Origin: JAWVFM01 sp963823245
Lineage (GTDB): Bacteria; Actinomycetota; Thermoleophilia; Solirubrobacterales; 70-9
Assembly (NCBI GenBank): GCA_963823245.1
Contig: CAWGKQ010000007.1
Coordinates: forward strand, 1-64,000
DNA length: 64,000 bases
Direction: 5' to 3'
Both the position numbers and the translations under genes were made by a program. Every line of letters begins with the position of its first letter. Positions within the stretch are counted from its first letter, which is position 1. Shown one piece after another: positions 34,988 to 44,128 of this stretch. The notes beneath the pieces are model-generated. The model searched no databases, had not been told where the DNA came from, and saw only the letters and a program-made list of their open reading frames with translations.

Positions 34988-35942
34988 CAGACGGGCTCCG
35001 AGACCGGCGCCGCCGCGCTCTCCGACCCCCGTGTCCTCGGTGAGCTGGAAGAAGAGGTCCTCGAGCGTCGCGTGGCGGGGGCTCAGCTCGAGCACCAGGG
35101 CGCCGGACTCCGCGAGCGCGAGGGTGAGCTCGCCGACGGCGGCCTCGTCGGCGGCGCTGAAGTGCAGGCCGCCCTCGGGCGCCTCGGCGACCTCCTCGAT
35201 ACCGGCCTGCGCGGCGCAGACGCGGCGCGCGCGCTCGTCATCGGTGGTCCGCAGGCGGTAGCCGGCGCCCGCCTGGCGGCGGAGGTCGGCGAGCGAGCCC
35301 TCGTAGGCGACCCGGCCCGAGCGGATGATCGCGACGCGGTTGCAGAGCTCCTCGACCTCGGCGAGCAGGTGGCTCGAGAGCAGGACGGTGATGCCCTGGC
35401 CGGCGAGGTCGCGGATGAGCCCGCGCATGTCGCGCATCCCGGCCGGGTCGAGCCCGGTCGCCGGCTCGTCGAGGAGCAGGAGGCGCGGCCGGCGCAGCAG
35501 CGCCGAGGCGATGCCGAGCCGCTGGCGCATCCCGTGCGAGTAGCCGCCGACCCGATCGCCGGCGCGGTCGGAGAGCTGGACGATCTCGAGGACCTCGTCG
35601 ATGCGTGACTTCGAGTCGCCGCCGTCGAGGGCGGCGCAGGAGCTCGAGGTTCGCGCGGCCGCTCAGGTAGGGGTAGAAGGCGGGCGCCTCGACGAACCCG
35701 GCGACCCCGTCGAGCGCCTCCACGCCCACCTGCGGGTCGCGCCCGAAGAGCCGGACCGAGCCGGCGGTGGGGCGGATCAGGCCCAGCATCATTCGCAGCG
35801 AGGTCGTCTTGCCGGCGCCGTTCGGGCCGAGGTAGCCGAAGACGTCGCCGCGCTCGACCGTCAGGTCGACGTCGTCGACCGCGACGATGCGCCCATAGCG
35901 CTTGGTGAGGCCGCGGACCTCGATCGGCGGGGCGTCGCCCAC
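34987..35942 (-). CDS. ABC transporter ATP-binding protein, frameshifted
   Basis: GTG at 35942 gives a start before PPIEVRGLTKRYGRIVAVDD. Walker A is GYLGPNGAGKTTSLRMMLGL; after a slip near 35640 the signature reads VGGYSHGMRQRLGIASALLR and Walker B LLLLDEPATGLDPAGMRDMR, with H-loop LLSSHLLAEVEELCNRVAII. C-terminal DUF4162-like region (ERARRVCAAQAGIEEV...). With the permease downstream and the LolA-like gene 6 nt upstream it makes a three-gene operon, probably an exporter. Confidence 0.88.
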
Positions 35943-35947
35943 CCGGC

Positions 35948-37153
35948 TCAGAGCCCGCGCGCGGCGGCCCTGGCCACGGGCGGGCGCACCGAGCCCACGA
36001 CCGTGTAGTCGACCCCGGCGCGGCGGAAGCGCACGAGCGTGCCGAGCGCGGTGTCGAGCTCCTCGCCGCTCGCGCCGTTGACGTCCACGCTCGGCAGCTT
36101 GAGCCCCGGCCGCTCGCCCCGCGACGAGAGGCCGCGTCTCGCTCGAGCCCTGCTTCGCCTGCGTCTCGAGCACCGCGATCCCGTCGAGGCCGCGCCCGTA
36201 GGTGACGAGCACGCCCGCGTGGCGGCCGCTCTGGACGAGGTGCACGCCGCCGCGCTTCATGCCGGCGAGCGACGGCGGCGCCGAGGGCCTGAACGGGCTG
36301 CGCTTCGCGACGGCGGCGAGGCCCCGCACGTCGTGGACGCGCTTGTGCGCGCCATGCCCGCGCTTCGGCGGGCTGATCCTCGTGACCTTCGCGCCCTTGG
36401 GCGGGGAGACGTCGAAGACCGACTTGGATACAGGCCCGAAGGAGATGTCGGTTGCCCGGAGCTCCAGCACCGGCGAGCTCGAGCCCTTGGCGTAGACCGC
36501 CGCGCGCAGCGGCGTGCCGTGCGAGGCGTCCCAGGCGAGCTCGGCGCCGCCGACAAGGCCGCCGTACCGCCTCGGGCTCACACGCACCGTGTAGGTGGGC
36601 CGGCCGGCGACGTCGGAGGGGATCGCGCCGCTCACGAGGGCGCGCTTCGCGACCTTGGCGAGCCCGCGCTCGATTCGCGGGACGGAGGGGACCTTGGCCC
36701 GGTGCGAGGCGTGGCCGCCCTTCTTGTCCGGGAGCGTGCCCTCATACGCCGTGTTCGACGAAGCGTCGTAGACGGTGACGTGGCGCCGGTTGACGAGCAG
36801 CTGGGTGTCGCCGACCCCGGAGTGATCCGAGATGTCGGACTGAAGCTCGAGCCGGAGCTGACCGCGGGCCGAGGCCCAGAGGCGACCGCTGGCGCCGCTC
36901 AACAGCGGGTCGGAGCCCTGGACGTCGGCGGCGCCCACGAGGTCGTTCGTGAACTGGATGCGGGCGCTGACGCCCGGAACGGCCGGCGCACGAGAGCGCG
37001 TCGTGGATCGCGACCGGCAGCCTCTTCGGCGGGCGGCTTCGGCCCGCCGCCGGTCATCGCGAACGCGACGACGGTGGCGCCGACGACGAACACCACCACC
37101 GCGGCGCAGAGCGCCAGGAGCTGTCGGGTCGAGATGCGGCGAAGGAACTTCAT
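35948..37153 (-). CDS. LolA-like exported protein preceding an ABC transporter, frameshifted
   Basis: GAGG precedes ATG 37153. The N-terminal anchor or signal is RQLLALCAAVVVFVVGATVV. After a slip near 37030 the protein has IQFTNDL, LELQSDISDHSGVGDTQLLV, NRRHVTVYDASSNTAYEGTL and PTYTVRVSPRRYGGLVGGAE, a half-beta-barrel pattern like LolA/DUF2092 proteins of actinobacteria. After another slip near 36130, PSVDVNGASGEELDTALG leads to the stop at 35948. It may carry a lipid or lipoprotein for the ABC transporter encoded next; inference. Confidence 0.65.
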
Positions 37154-37238
37154 CGGTCCTCGCGGTTGCCTGCCTTCACAGGGTAGACCCCCGCCCATCT
37201 CGGAAGCTGACGCCGCCCGGATATAGGCTCGGGCGAGG

Positions 37239-37998
37239 ATGGCCACGGCGACGCCGCTCGTGCTCGGCCACCACCGAAACGTCGCCCTTCTCGCGGGCGA
37301 GCTGGTGGCCAACCGGCTGCGGGCGCGGCCGGACCTCCGGCTCATCCTCCCGACCGGCCATACCCCGCTCGGGATGTACGAGGCGCTTCGCGCCCACGCG
37401 CTCGACGGCAGCCTCGCGCCCGAGGGAGCGACGCTCTTCCAGCTCGACGAGTACCTGGGGCTCGGCCCCGACGACGAGCGAAGCTACCGCGCCTACCTCC
37501 GCCGCGAGCTCTCGAGCGTGGACTTCGGGACCTTCCACGGGCTCGACGGCTCGGCGGCCGATCCGGACGCCGAGTGCGCGCGCCACCAGGCGCTGCTCGA
37601 CGAGGCGCCGATCGACCTCGTGGTGCTCGGGATCGGGCGCGACGGGCACGTCGCGTTCGACGAGCCCGGCTCGCCCCCGGAGGCGGGCGTTCGCCGCGTG
37701 CGCGCTTCACGAGGCGACCCGCGAGGACGCGGCCGGCGACTTCGGCGGCGACCTCGAAGCGGTCCCGCGCGAGGCGCTGACGACCGGCCTGCGGACGCTC
37801 CGCGAGGCGCGCGAGATCCTGCTGCTCGCGACGGGCGAGGCGAAGGCCGAGGCGCTCCGGGCGATGCTGGAGGGCGAGCCGGGGCCCGACTGCCCCGCGT
37901 CGCTCCTGCGCGACCATCCCCGTCTCACGGTCGTCTGCGACGAGCCCGCGGCGCGCGCTGCTTCGCCCCGAGCCGAGCTGGTCGAGCGATCGAGCGCT
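37239..37998 (+). CDS. nagB: Glucosamine-6-phosphate deaminase (NagB-like), one or more frameshifts
   Basis: ATG 37239 opens MATATPLVLGHHRNVALLAG. LRLILPTGHTPLGMYEALRA is the substrate-binding PTG..P loop, FQLDEYLGLGPDDERSYRAY carries the catalytic Asp, and DLVVLGIGRDGHVAFDEPG is the G.G.DGH..FNEPG signature (Asp for Asn). After a slip near 37695 (one extra C) it continues ALHEATREDAAG and TTGLRTLREAREILLLATGE. It converts glucosamine-6-P to fructose-6-P and ammonia. It runs into a DUF218 region without a clear separate start. Confidence 0.85.
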
Positions 37999-38513
37999 GA
38001 TCGTGCTCGGCCACCGCGACCCCACGAGCGCCGATCCACCGGATCTCCGCCGAGACCGGCCAGCGCCTGCGGCGCGCGGCCGCGGAGGAATGCCGGCGCG
38101 ACCCGCCGAGGGCAGTCATCCTCACCGGGCTATACGCGCACGCCGCACGGCCTCTCGGAGGCCGAGCAGATGAAGGCCGACTGGACCCTCGACGACGTGC
38201 CCGCGCTGCTCGAGGACGCCGGGCGCAATACGGCCGAGAACGCGACCCGCTCGCTGCCCCTCGTGCGCGCGATCGGCGACGTGCGCCGGGTCACCGTCGT
38301 CACGTCGGCCTGGCACATCCGAACGCCCGTACTTCTTCGCGCCGTATCGCTCGTTCGGGCTCGGCCTGTCGTTCGCGCTCGAGCGCCACGGGCCATGGCT
38401 CGGGCACCTCGCTCGACGAGCTCGCGAAGGCCCGTCTCGCGCCGCGGGAGCGGCGGCTCGCGATGGCGACGATGCGCCTTCCCGCGGCGCCGGGGCTGGG
38501 GGCCGGGGCGTGA
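37994..38513 (+). CDS. DUF218 (YdcF/ElyC-like) domain, possibly the C-terminal half of a NagB fusion
   Basis: ALIVLGHRDPTSADPP is the opening strand of DUF218. RAVILTGYTRTPHGLSEAEQ with MKADW, LLEDAGRNTAENATRSLPLV and RRVTVVTSAWHIRTPYFFAP are the conserved SGG-like, E.....T.EN and TS..H..R segments. No ATG/GTG/TTG with a ribosome-binding site occurs between NagB and this part, and the two read in the same or adjacent frame, so a fusion is plausible. Stop TGA 38511-38513 overlaps the nagA GTG. DUF218 proteins act in envelope glycan metabolism; biochemical role open. Confidence 0.7.
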
Positions 38514-39632
38514 GCGTCGTGCTCGCGGGGCGCGTGGCGCGCTCCGGGGCCATCGGGGCCGGCTGGGTCGAGGTGGAAGGCGCCGCGATCGCCGCCGCCG
38601 GCGAGGGCGAGCCGCCGCGAGCCCCGGACGAAGCGATCGAGGGGATCCTCGCGCCCGGCCTCTGCGACCTGCAGGTGAACGGCGCCGGCGGGCACGAGGT
38701 CTCCGACGGCCCGGCGGCGCTCGACGAGATCGACCGGATCCAGCTCGCGGCCGGGGTCACGAGCTATCTGCCGACGCTCGTGAGCCCCGACGACGAGACC
38801 GCCGAGCGGGTCCTTCCCGAGCTCGCAGAGCGCGCCCGCGATCCCTCCTCGCCGGTGCGCGGCGCCCACGTCGAGGGGCCGTTCCTGAGCCCGCGAGCAC
38901 GCCGGCATGCACCCGCGCGGGCCGGCTTCGCTCGCCGGCCGACGGGGTCCCGGACTGGCTTCGCTCGCCGGCGGTCCGCCTGGTGACGATCGCGCCCGAG
39001 CTCCCCGGGGCGCTCGAGCTCATCGCCGAGCTCTCCGGTCGCGGGCGTGGTCGTCTCGCTCGGCCACTCCGGGGCCGACGCGGAGACCGCCCTCGCCGCG
39101 ATCGACGCCGGGGCCACGATGGCGACGCACCTCTTCAACGCGATGGCGCCGCTCGGGCACCGCGCAGCCCGGCCTCGCCGGCGTCGCGCTCGTCGACGAG
39201 CGGGTGAGCGTCGGCCTCATCGCCGACGGCATCCACGTCGACCCGCTCGTCCTCGAGCTCACGCGCCGGGCGGCCGGTCGGCGCGTCGTCCTCGTCAGCG
39301 ACGCGACCCCGGCCGCCGCCGCGCCGCCCGGTCGCTACCGGATGGCGGGCGAGACGATCGAGCCCGACCCGGCGGGCGGCGCGCGGCTCGCCGACGGGAC
39401 CCTGGCCGGAAGCACGCTCACGCTCGACGAGGCCGTCCGCAACTGGGCGGCGATGACCGGCGCGAGCCTCGCCGACGCCATCTTGGCGGCCGCCGAGGCG
39501 CCGGCGGCGGCGATCGGACTGCCGCCTCCGCTCGCGCCCGGATCGCCGGCCGACCTCGTGGAGCTCGGGGAGGCGGGCGAGGTGCGCCGGACGATGCTCG
39601 CGGGCCGCTGGGTCGCCCCGGCGAATAGCTAG
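38510..39632 (+). CDS. nagA: N-acetylglucosamine-6-phosphate deacetylase, frameshifted
   Basis: GTG 38510 overlaps the previous stop (GTGA). APGLCDLQVNGAGGHEVSDG carries the first metal region, GAHVEGPFLSPRARRHAP the H.EGPF motif. After slips near 38895, 39045 and 39160 come VVVSLGHSGADAETALAAID and MATHLFNAMAPL (metal His), GLIADGIHVDPLVLEL and VVLVSDATPAAAAPPGRY with catalytic Asp. It removes acetyl from GlcNAc-6-P, feeding NagB. Full length about 374 aa is normal. Confidence 0.88.
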
Positions 39633-39868
39633 TCGCGCCCCGTCGCTCCCTGCTTCACGAGGTCCAGGAAGCGGCTCTGCTCGCGGCTCGAGAGGTTGGC
39701 GCGCCGGCCCTTCGAGCGCTTGAGGAGGTCCCACAGCTCGCTCCGCTCGGCCTCGGAGAGGTTGCGGTTGAGCCGCTCGCGGCCCTGCTTGAAGAGCCAG
39801 CGGGCGACGTCGAGCGCCACGCGCCAGCGCACGCTCGCGAACCGCGCAGCGAATCCGGTGATGGCCAT
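39629..39868 (-). CDS. Conserved small hypothetical protein, 79 aa
   Basis: MAITGFAARFASVRWRVALD begins the frame, with WLFKQGRERLNRNLSEAERS and ELWDLLKRSKGRRANLSSRE, a basic, helical protein. It shares a CTAG stop overlap with nagA. Similar Arg/Leu-rich small proteins with NLS..ER are frequent in Thermoleophilia; function unknown. Confidence 0.65.
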   Translation of the reverse strand: MAITGFAARFASVRWRVALDVARWLFKQGRERLNRNLSEAERSELWDLLKRSKGRRANLSSREQSRFLDLVKQGATGRD

Positions 39869-39907
39869 GCCCGAACGCTACCCGCGCGCGGGGCACCTCA
39901 CCCGCCG

Positions 39908-40428
39908 TTGCGGCCTTTCACGGGGCGTGCCGGCGCTCTTTCCCCGTCCGGCCGGCGGACTTCACCGATGCGGCGGCGATCATCCTCATTCTCGTGGCAG
40001 CGGCGATCACGGCGATCGCGATCGGCGACACCGGCTCCGACAGCACGACGGGCGCCAAGAGCGAGGCGACGAGCGGCGGCGGCGCGGCCGCGACGGCGTC
40101 CGGAGTGCAGATCGGCATGGGCGATGACTTCTTCAAGCCGGCCGACGTCACCGAGCGCGGGCAAGGTCCGCATCTCGGCGGTGAACAACGGCCAGATCAC
40201 TCACGAGATGGTGCTGGCGAAGACGAACGCCAAGCCGGACAGCCTTCCGACCAAGCCCGACGGGTCGGTGAACGAAGACGTCCTCAACTCGCCGGGCGAG
40301 ATCCCGGACGTCGCGGCGGGCAAGACGAAGTCGGCGACGATCGCCCTCAAGCCCGGCAACTACGTCATGTTCTGCAACATCCCGGGCCACTACGCGGCCG
40401 GGATGTACGGATCTTCACGGTGAAGTAG
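39908..40428 (+). CDS. Cupredoxin-domain protein (type 1 copper), frameshifted, start uncertain
   Basis: One hydrophobic helix (AAAIILILVAAAITAIAIGD) is followed by a Gly/Ala/Ser-rich linker and FFKPADVT. After slips near 39975 and 40155 comes GKVRISAVNNGQITHEMVLA (first His ligand), and FVMFCNIPGHYAAGMYG-like YVMFCNIPGHYAAGMYG with the C, H and M ligands of a blue-copper site. It ends IFTVK at 40428. Membrane-anchored electron carrier or copper-binding protein outside the cell. TTG 39908 is the earliest possible start. Confidence 0.7.
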
Positions 40429-40465
40429 CGCTCGGTACGGCCCGCGCTCTATACGATCGGCCGCG

Positions 40466-40861
40466 ATGAGGAGGCGCGGATCTCTGGCGGGGATCGCGGC
40501 GGTCGGGGCGCTCGCCCTGGCCGGCTGCGGCGGCGGGAGCAGCAACAGCGGCTTCCCCAGCGACCCGCTGACCGCGCTCTCGCAGTGCCTCGGCGACGCG
40601 AAGGTGAAGAACAAGGTCGACGACACGCCGAACCCGACGCTGAAGGAGATCGGCAAGGTCTCGGTGCCGATCCCGAGCGACATCATCTTCATCGACGTCT
40701 TCAAGACGCCCAAGGACGCCGCCTACTACGCCAAGGGCGGCGGCGGCTACACGCAGTACGGCCACGCGGTCGTGAGCTTCAACAGCTACAGCAAGAAGAA
40801 GCCGCAGGTCTCGACCGTCCAGGACTGCATCGACTCGACGGGCGTAGGCTCCAGCGCCTGA
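40466..40861 (+). CDS. Lipoprotein, unknown function
   Basis: TACGAT lies 8 nt before ATG 40466, a leaderless promoter arrangement. MRRRGSLAGIAAVGALALAG followed by Cys is a clear lipobox signal (LALAGC). The 110-residue mature protein has PNPTLKEIGKVSVPIPSDII and DVFKTPKDAAYYAKGGGGYT. No family recognised. Confidence 0.8.
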   Translation: MRRRGSLAGIAAVGALALAGCGGGSSNSGFPSDPLTALSQCLGDAKVKNKVDDTPNPTLKEIGKVSVPIPSDIIFIDVFKTPKDAAYYAKGGGGYTQYGHAVVSFNSYSKKKPQVSTVQDCIDSTGVGSSA

Positions 40862-42211
40862 TCGAGCTACCCGACTCGCCGCTTTCGCTCTGGCTCGCCG
40901 AGTACGGCGACTATGAGCCCACCCCGCCGCTCGACGGCGAGATGGAGGCCGACGTCGCGATCGTCGGCGGCGGCTTCCTCGGCATGTCGACGGCGCTGGC
41001 GCTGAAGCGCCGCGACCCCAAGCTCGAGGTGGCGGTGCTCGAGGCGCGGGAGGTCGGCTATGGCGCCAGCGGGCGAAACGGCTCGTTCGCGATGACGGTC
41101 GTCGGGCTCGGGTTCGGCACGACGGCGCTCATCCGCGGCAAGCGGTTCCTGAAGGCGGCCCACACGTATATGGAGGGCTGCGTCGACGAGCTCGAGCGCT
41201 TCATCGACTCGGAGGGCATCGACTGCGACAAGATCCGCCCCGGGTTCCTGCGCGTCGCCACGACGCCGAGCTACGTGAAGCGCCTTCAGCACGAGGTCGA
41301 GCTGATGGGCGTCGCTCGGGTTCGACGGGATCGAGTGGATCGACGCCGATGCGACGGCCGAGCGGGTTCGCTCCGAGCGCTACCTCGGGGCGATGTGGGA
41401 GCGGCGCCTGGCGCTGATCAACCCGGCGAAGCTCGTGCGCGAGGAGCGCCGGCTCGCGCTCGCGGCCGGGGTCAGGGTCTTCGAGGGCACACCGGTCGAG
41501 GCGATCACGCGCGACCGCGCGAGCGGCGCCTTCCGCCTCTCGACCCGGGCCGGCTCGGCGACGGCGCCGAAGCTCGCCCTCGCGACCAACGCGTACTCGC
41601 AGCAGTTCGGCCCCCTCGCGCGAAAGCAGCAGCCGGCCTTCACGTACATGATCGCCACGGCGCCGCTCACCGACGCCCAGCTCGACTCGATCGGCTGGGC
41701 GGGCCGCGAGGGGATCGAGGACGCCCGCAACCTCATCCACTACTACCGGCTCACCCCCGACAGGCGGATCGCGATCGGTGGCGGGCCGGTGGGGCTGCCG
41801 AGTGGTGGCCGGCTCGACTTCGACAGCGACGAGCGCGCCTGGGCGCACCTCGAAGAGCACCTGCGCTGGCTCTGGCCGCAGCTCGAGGGGGTGGAGGTCA
41901 CCCATCGCTGGGGCGGGCCCTTCTCGGTCACCGCCGACCTCACGCCGGCGCTCGGCTACATCGGCGGCGGCCGCGACGCCGTCTACGGCCTCGGCTGCAT
42001 CGGCCACGGCGTCTCGATGAGCTATCGCAACGGCGACGTGCTGGCCGACCTACTGGTCGGCGACGGCTCGCGCGCGGCCGAGTGCCCGTTCGTCAACCGG
42101 CGCGTGCTCCCCTGGCCCCCGGAGCCGATCGCCACCGGCGTGAAGCACGCGATCCGCGGCTACCTGCTCGCCGAGGACGCCTTCCACGAGCGCGTGCTCA
42201 CGCGGATCTGA
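40858..42211 (+). CDS. FAD-dependent oxidoreductase (DAO/GlyOx-like), one frameshift
   Basis: The protein begins IELPDSPLSLWLAEYGDYEP. The FAD Rossmann motif is ADVAIVGGGFLGMSTALALK, then LEAREVGYGASGRNGSFAM (substrate-side motif of DAO enzymes). A missing base near 41317 joins LGFDGIEWIDADATAERVRS and the rest, ending in VTADLTPALGYIGGGRDAVY and GLGCIGHGVSMSYRNG. It oxidises an amine or amino acid with release of H2O2. No ATG/GTG lies at the start; CTG 40858 is the apparent one. Stop overlaps the C69 ATG. Confidence 0.85.
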
Positions 42212-43423
42212 TGTGCGACACGATCCTGGTCGTCGGCCCGGATCGGGTGCTCCTTGGAAAGAACTCCGACCGCGATCCGAACGAGGCGCAGACACTCGAG
42301 TGGCATCCCGCGGCGGAGCACCGCGCCGGCGAGACGGTCACGTGCACGTGGATCGAGATCCCGCAGGCGGAGCGCAGCCAACGCGATCCTGATCAGCCGT
42401 CCGTTCTGGATGTGGGGCGCGGAGATGGGGGCCAACGAGCACGGCGTGGCGATCGGCAACGAAGCCGTCTTCACGAACGAGCCGTACGCGGATAGCGGTC
42501 TCACCGGGATGGATCTGCTGCGCCTGGCGCTCGAGCGCGCGTCGACCGCAGCGGAGGCGGTCGAGACGATCACGAGCCTCATCGAGCGCCACGGGCAGGG
42601 CGGCGGGCTGCGGGTACGAGGACCGCTCGTTCACCTACCACTCGAGCTTCGCGATCGCCGATCCTTCGGAGGCTTGGGTGCTCGAAACGGCGGCTCGCCT
42701 CACCGCGACCGAGCGGATTCCCGCCGGGGTCCGCGCGATCTCGAACGGCCTCACGATCCCGGCTTCGCCGAGCGCCACGGCGCCCGGCTGCGGACGGCCG
42801 TGTCGGCGTGCCGCGCTCGGCAGGCGATCACGCGCCACGACGCAGCGGCCGAGCCGACGCCCGCCGGGCTCATGAACGCGCTTCGCTCCCACGGAACCGG
42901 TGGCCGCCCGCGCTACTCACCGGTGAACGGGGCGATGGCGGCGCCCTGCATGCACGCGGGCGGGGTTCTCGCGGCCTCGCAGACCACGGCGTCGTGGGTG
43001 TCGGACCTGCGGCCCGGAGGGTCGATCCACTGGGCGACGGCGACGGCCGCCCCGTGCACCTCGATCTTCAAGCCGTTTCGCCTCGACGAGGCGGTCGACC
43101 TCGGCCCGGCGCCCAATGGCCGCTATGACGGGCGGTCGCTCTGGTGGCGGCACGAGCGCCTTCACCGCCGTGCCCTCCGGGACCCGGAGCGGACCCTCCC
43201 GCGCTTTCAGGGAGACCGCGACGAGACGGAGGCGCGCTGGCTCGCGCAACCCCCGGCCGCCGAGGCGGCCGTCCTCGAGGCACGGGAGATGCTCGACCGC
43301 TGGACGACGGAGGTCGAGAGCGCGCCGGTTCGCGACACCCGGCCTCCCTGGGCCCGGCGCTACTGGCGGCTGCGCGACCGGCGAGCGGGGCTCGCCGCAG
43401 GGAGCGGCCAGACGACCTCGTAG
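42211..43423 (+). CDS. C69-family dipeptidase/secernin-like Ntn hydrolase, frameshifted
   Basis: MCDTILVVGPDRVLLGKNSD is the classical C69 start: after removal of Met, Cys2 becomes the N-terminal nucleophile, followed by KNSDR. Slips near 42375, 42620 and 42770 connect ISRPFWMWGAEMGANEHGVA, IGNEAVFTNEP, DRSFTYHSSFAIADPSEAWV and CMHAGGVLAASQTTASWVSD. About 400 aa. Likely cuts dipeptides or acyl-amino compounds. It is translationally coupled to the FAD oxidoreductase (TGATG), so the two may act on one substrate series. Confidence 0.82.
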
Positions 43424-44094
43424 CGCAGGCGCTCGGGGTGCTCGCCGAGCTCGAACATCCGCTCCAGCGCCGAGAGCTGACTCGCGTAGGCGGCGATCGC
43501 CTCGCGCTTTCGCCGCTCGGCCTCGGGGTCGAGCTCGTGGACCTCGGGAGCGCCGGCTCCGTCACAGGCGGCGGTCCAATCCGGCATGCCTTTGCGGGTG
43601 GCGTGGGGGAGGTCGGCGTAGAGGCTGACGTCGCGGCCCCGCTCGCGCAGCGCGAGCGCGGCGTCGCGGACGAGGCCGTGGTCGGGATGATCGCCGGCGA
43701 TGTTCGACGGTGCGAGCAGCGGGCCCTCAGGGGCGGCCGCCTCAATCGCCGCGACGAGCGGGCCGAGCGGCTGGACGCCGGGGCGGTACTGGCCGTCGAT
43801 GAACTCGAGGTTCACCGGCTCGCGGCCCGCGAGGGCGAGGGCTGCGCGGTCCTCCTCCCAGCGCTCGGCCATCCGCTTCCTCGGATCGCTGGCGCCCGTG
43901 ATCGAGTCCCACCAGCCGACGGCCGTCGCCTTCGGCTCGCCCGCGAAGACGTTGACGACGCCGACATCGCCCGGCCCGGCAAGCACGTGCCAGAGCGAGA
44001 GGACCGCGTCGTCGGGGTGCGGGGAGAGGATCGTCACCGGCACGATGGCGCCACGGTACCGCCGGGTGGGAGATTCGTCCGCGTCATCCTCCAC
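43360..44094 (-). CDS. PIG-L family deacetylase
   Basis: Intact 244 aa. HPDD at residues 26-29 (VTILSPHPDDAVLSLWHVLA) and GPLLAPSNIAGDHPDHGLVR supply the zinc ligands of the LmbE/PIG-L fold. Members remove acetyl from GlcNAc derivatives (mycothiol, bacillithiol, natural products). The 3' end overlaps the C69 gene on the other strand by 64 nt; the last 15 residues (SPARRSRSRQ) look non-native, so a slip near the end may have extended it. Confidence 0.88.
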   Translation of the reverse strand: MEDDADESPTRRYRGAIVPVTILSPHPDDAVLSLWHVLAGPGDVGVVNVFAGEPKATAVGWWDSITGASDPRKRMAERWEEDRAALALAGREPVNLEFIDGQYRPGVQPLGPLVAAIEAAAPEGPLLAPSNIAGDHPDHGLVRDAALALRERGRDVSLYADLPHATRKGMPDWTAACDGAGAPEVHELDPEAERRKREAIAAYASQLSALERMFELGEHPERLRYEVVWPLPAASPARRSRSRQ

Positions 44095-44128
44095 AGAGCG
44101 AGCGCGGCGGCGGCCTTAGACTCGTCCC

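Noticed and set aside
34118..35530. ABC ATPase-permease fusion protein
   Set aside because: The two are in one frame only because of nearby slips; an ATG overlapping a TGA in another frame at 34987-34989 has the usual coupling of separate ATPase and permease genes. Not fully excluded.
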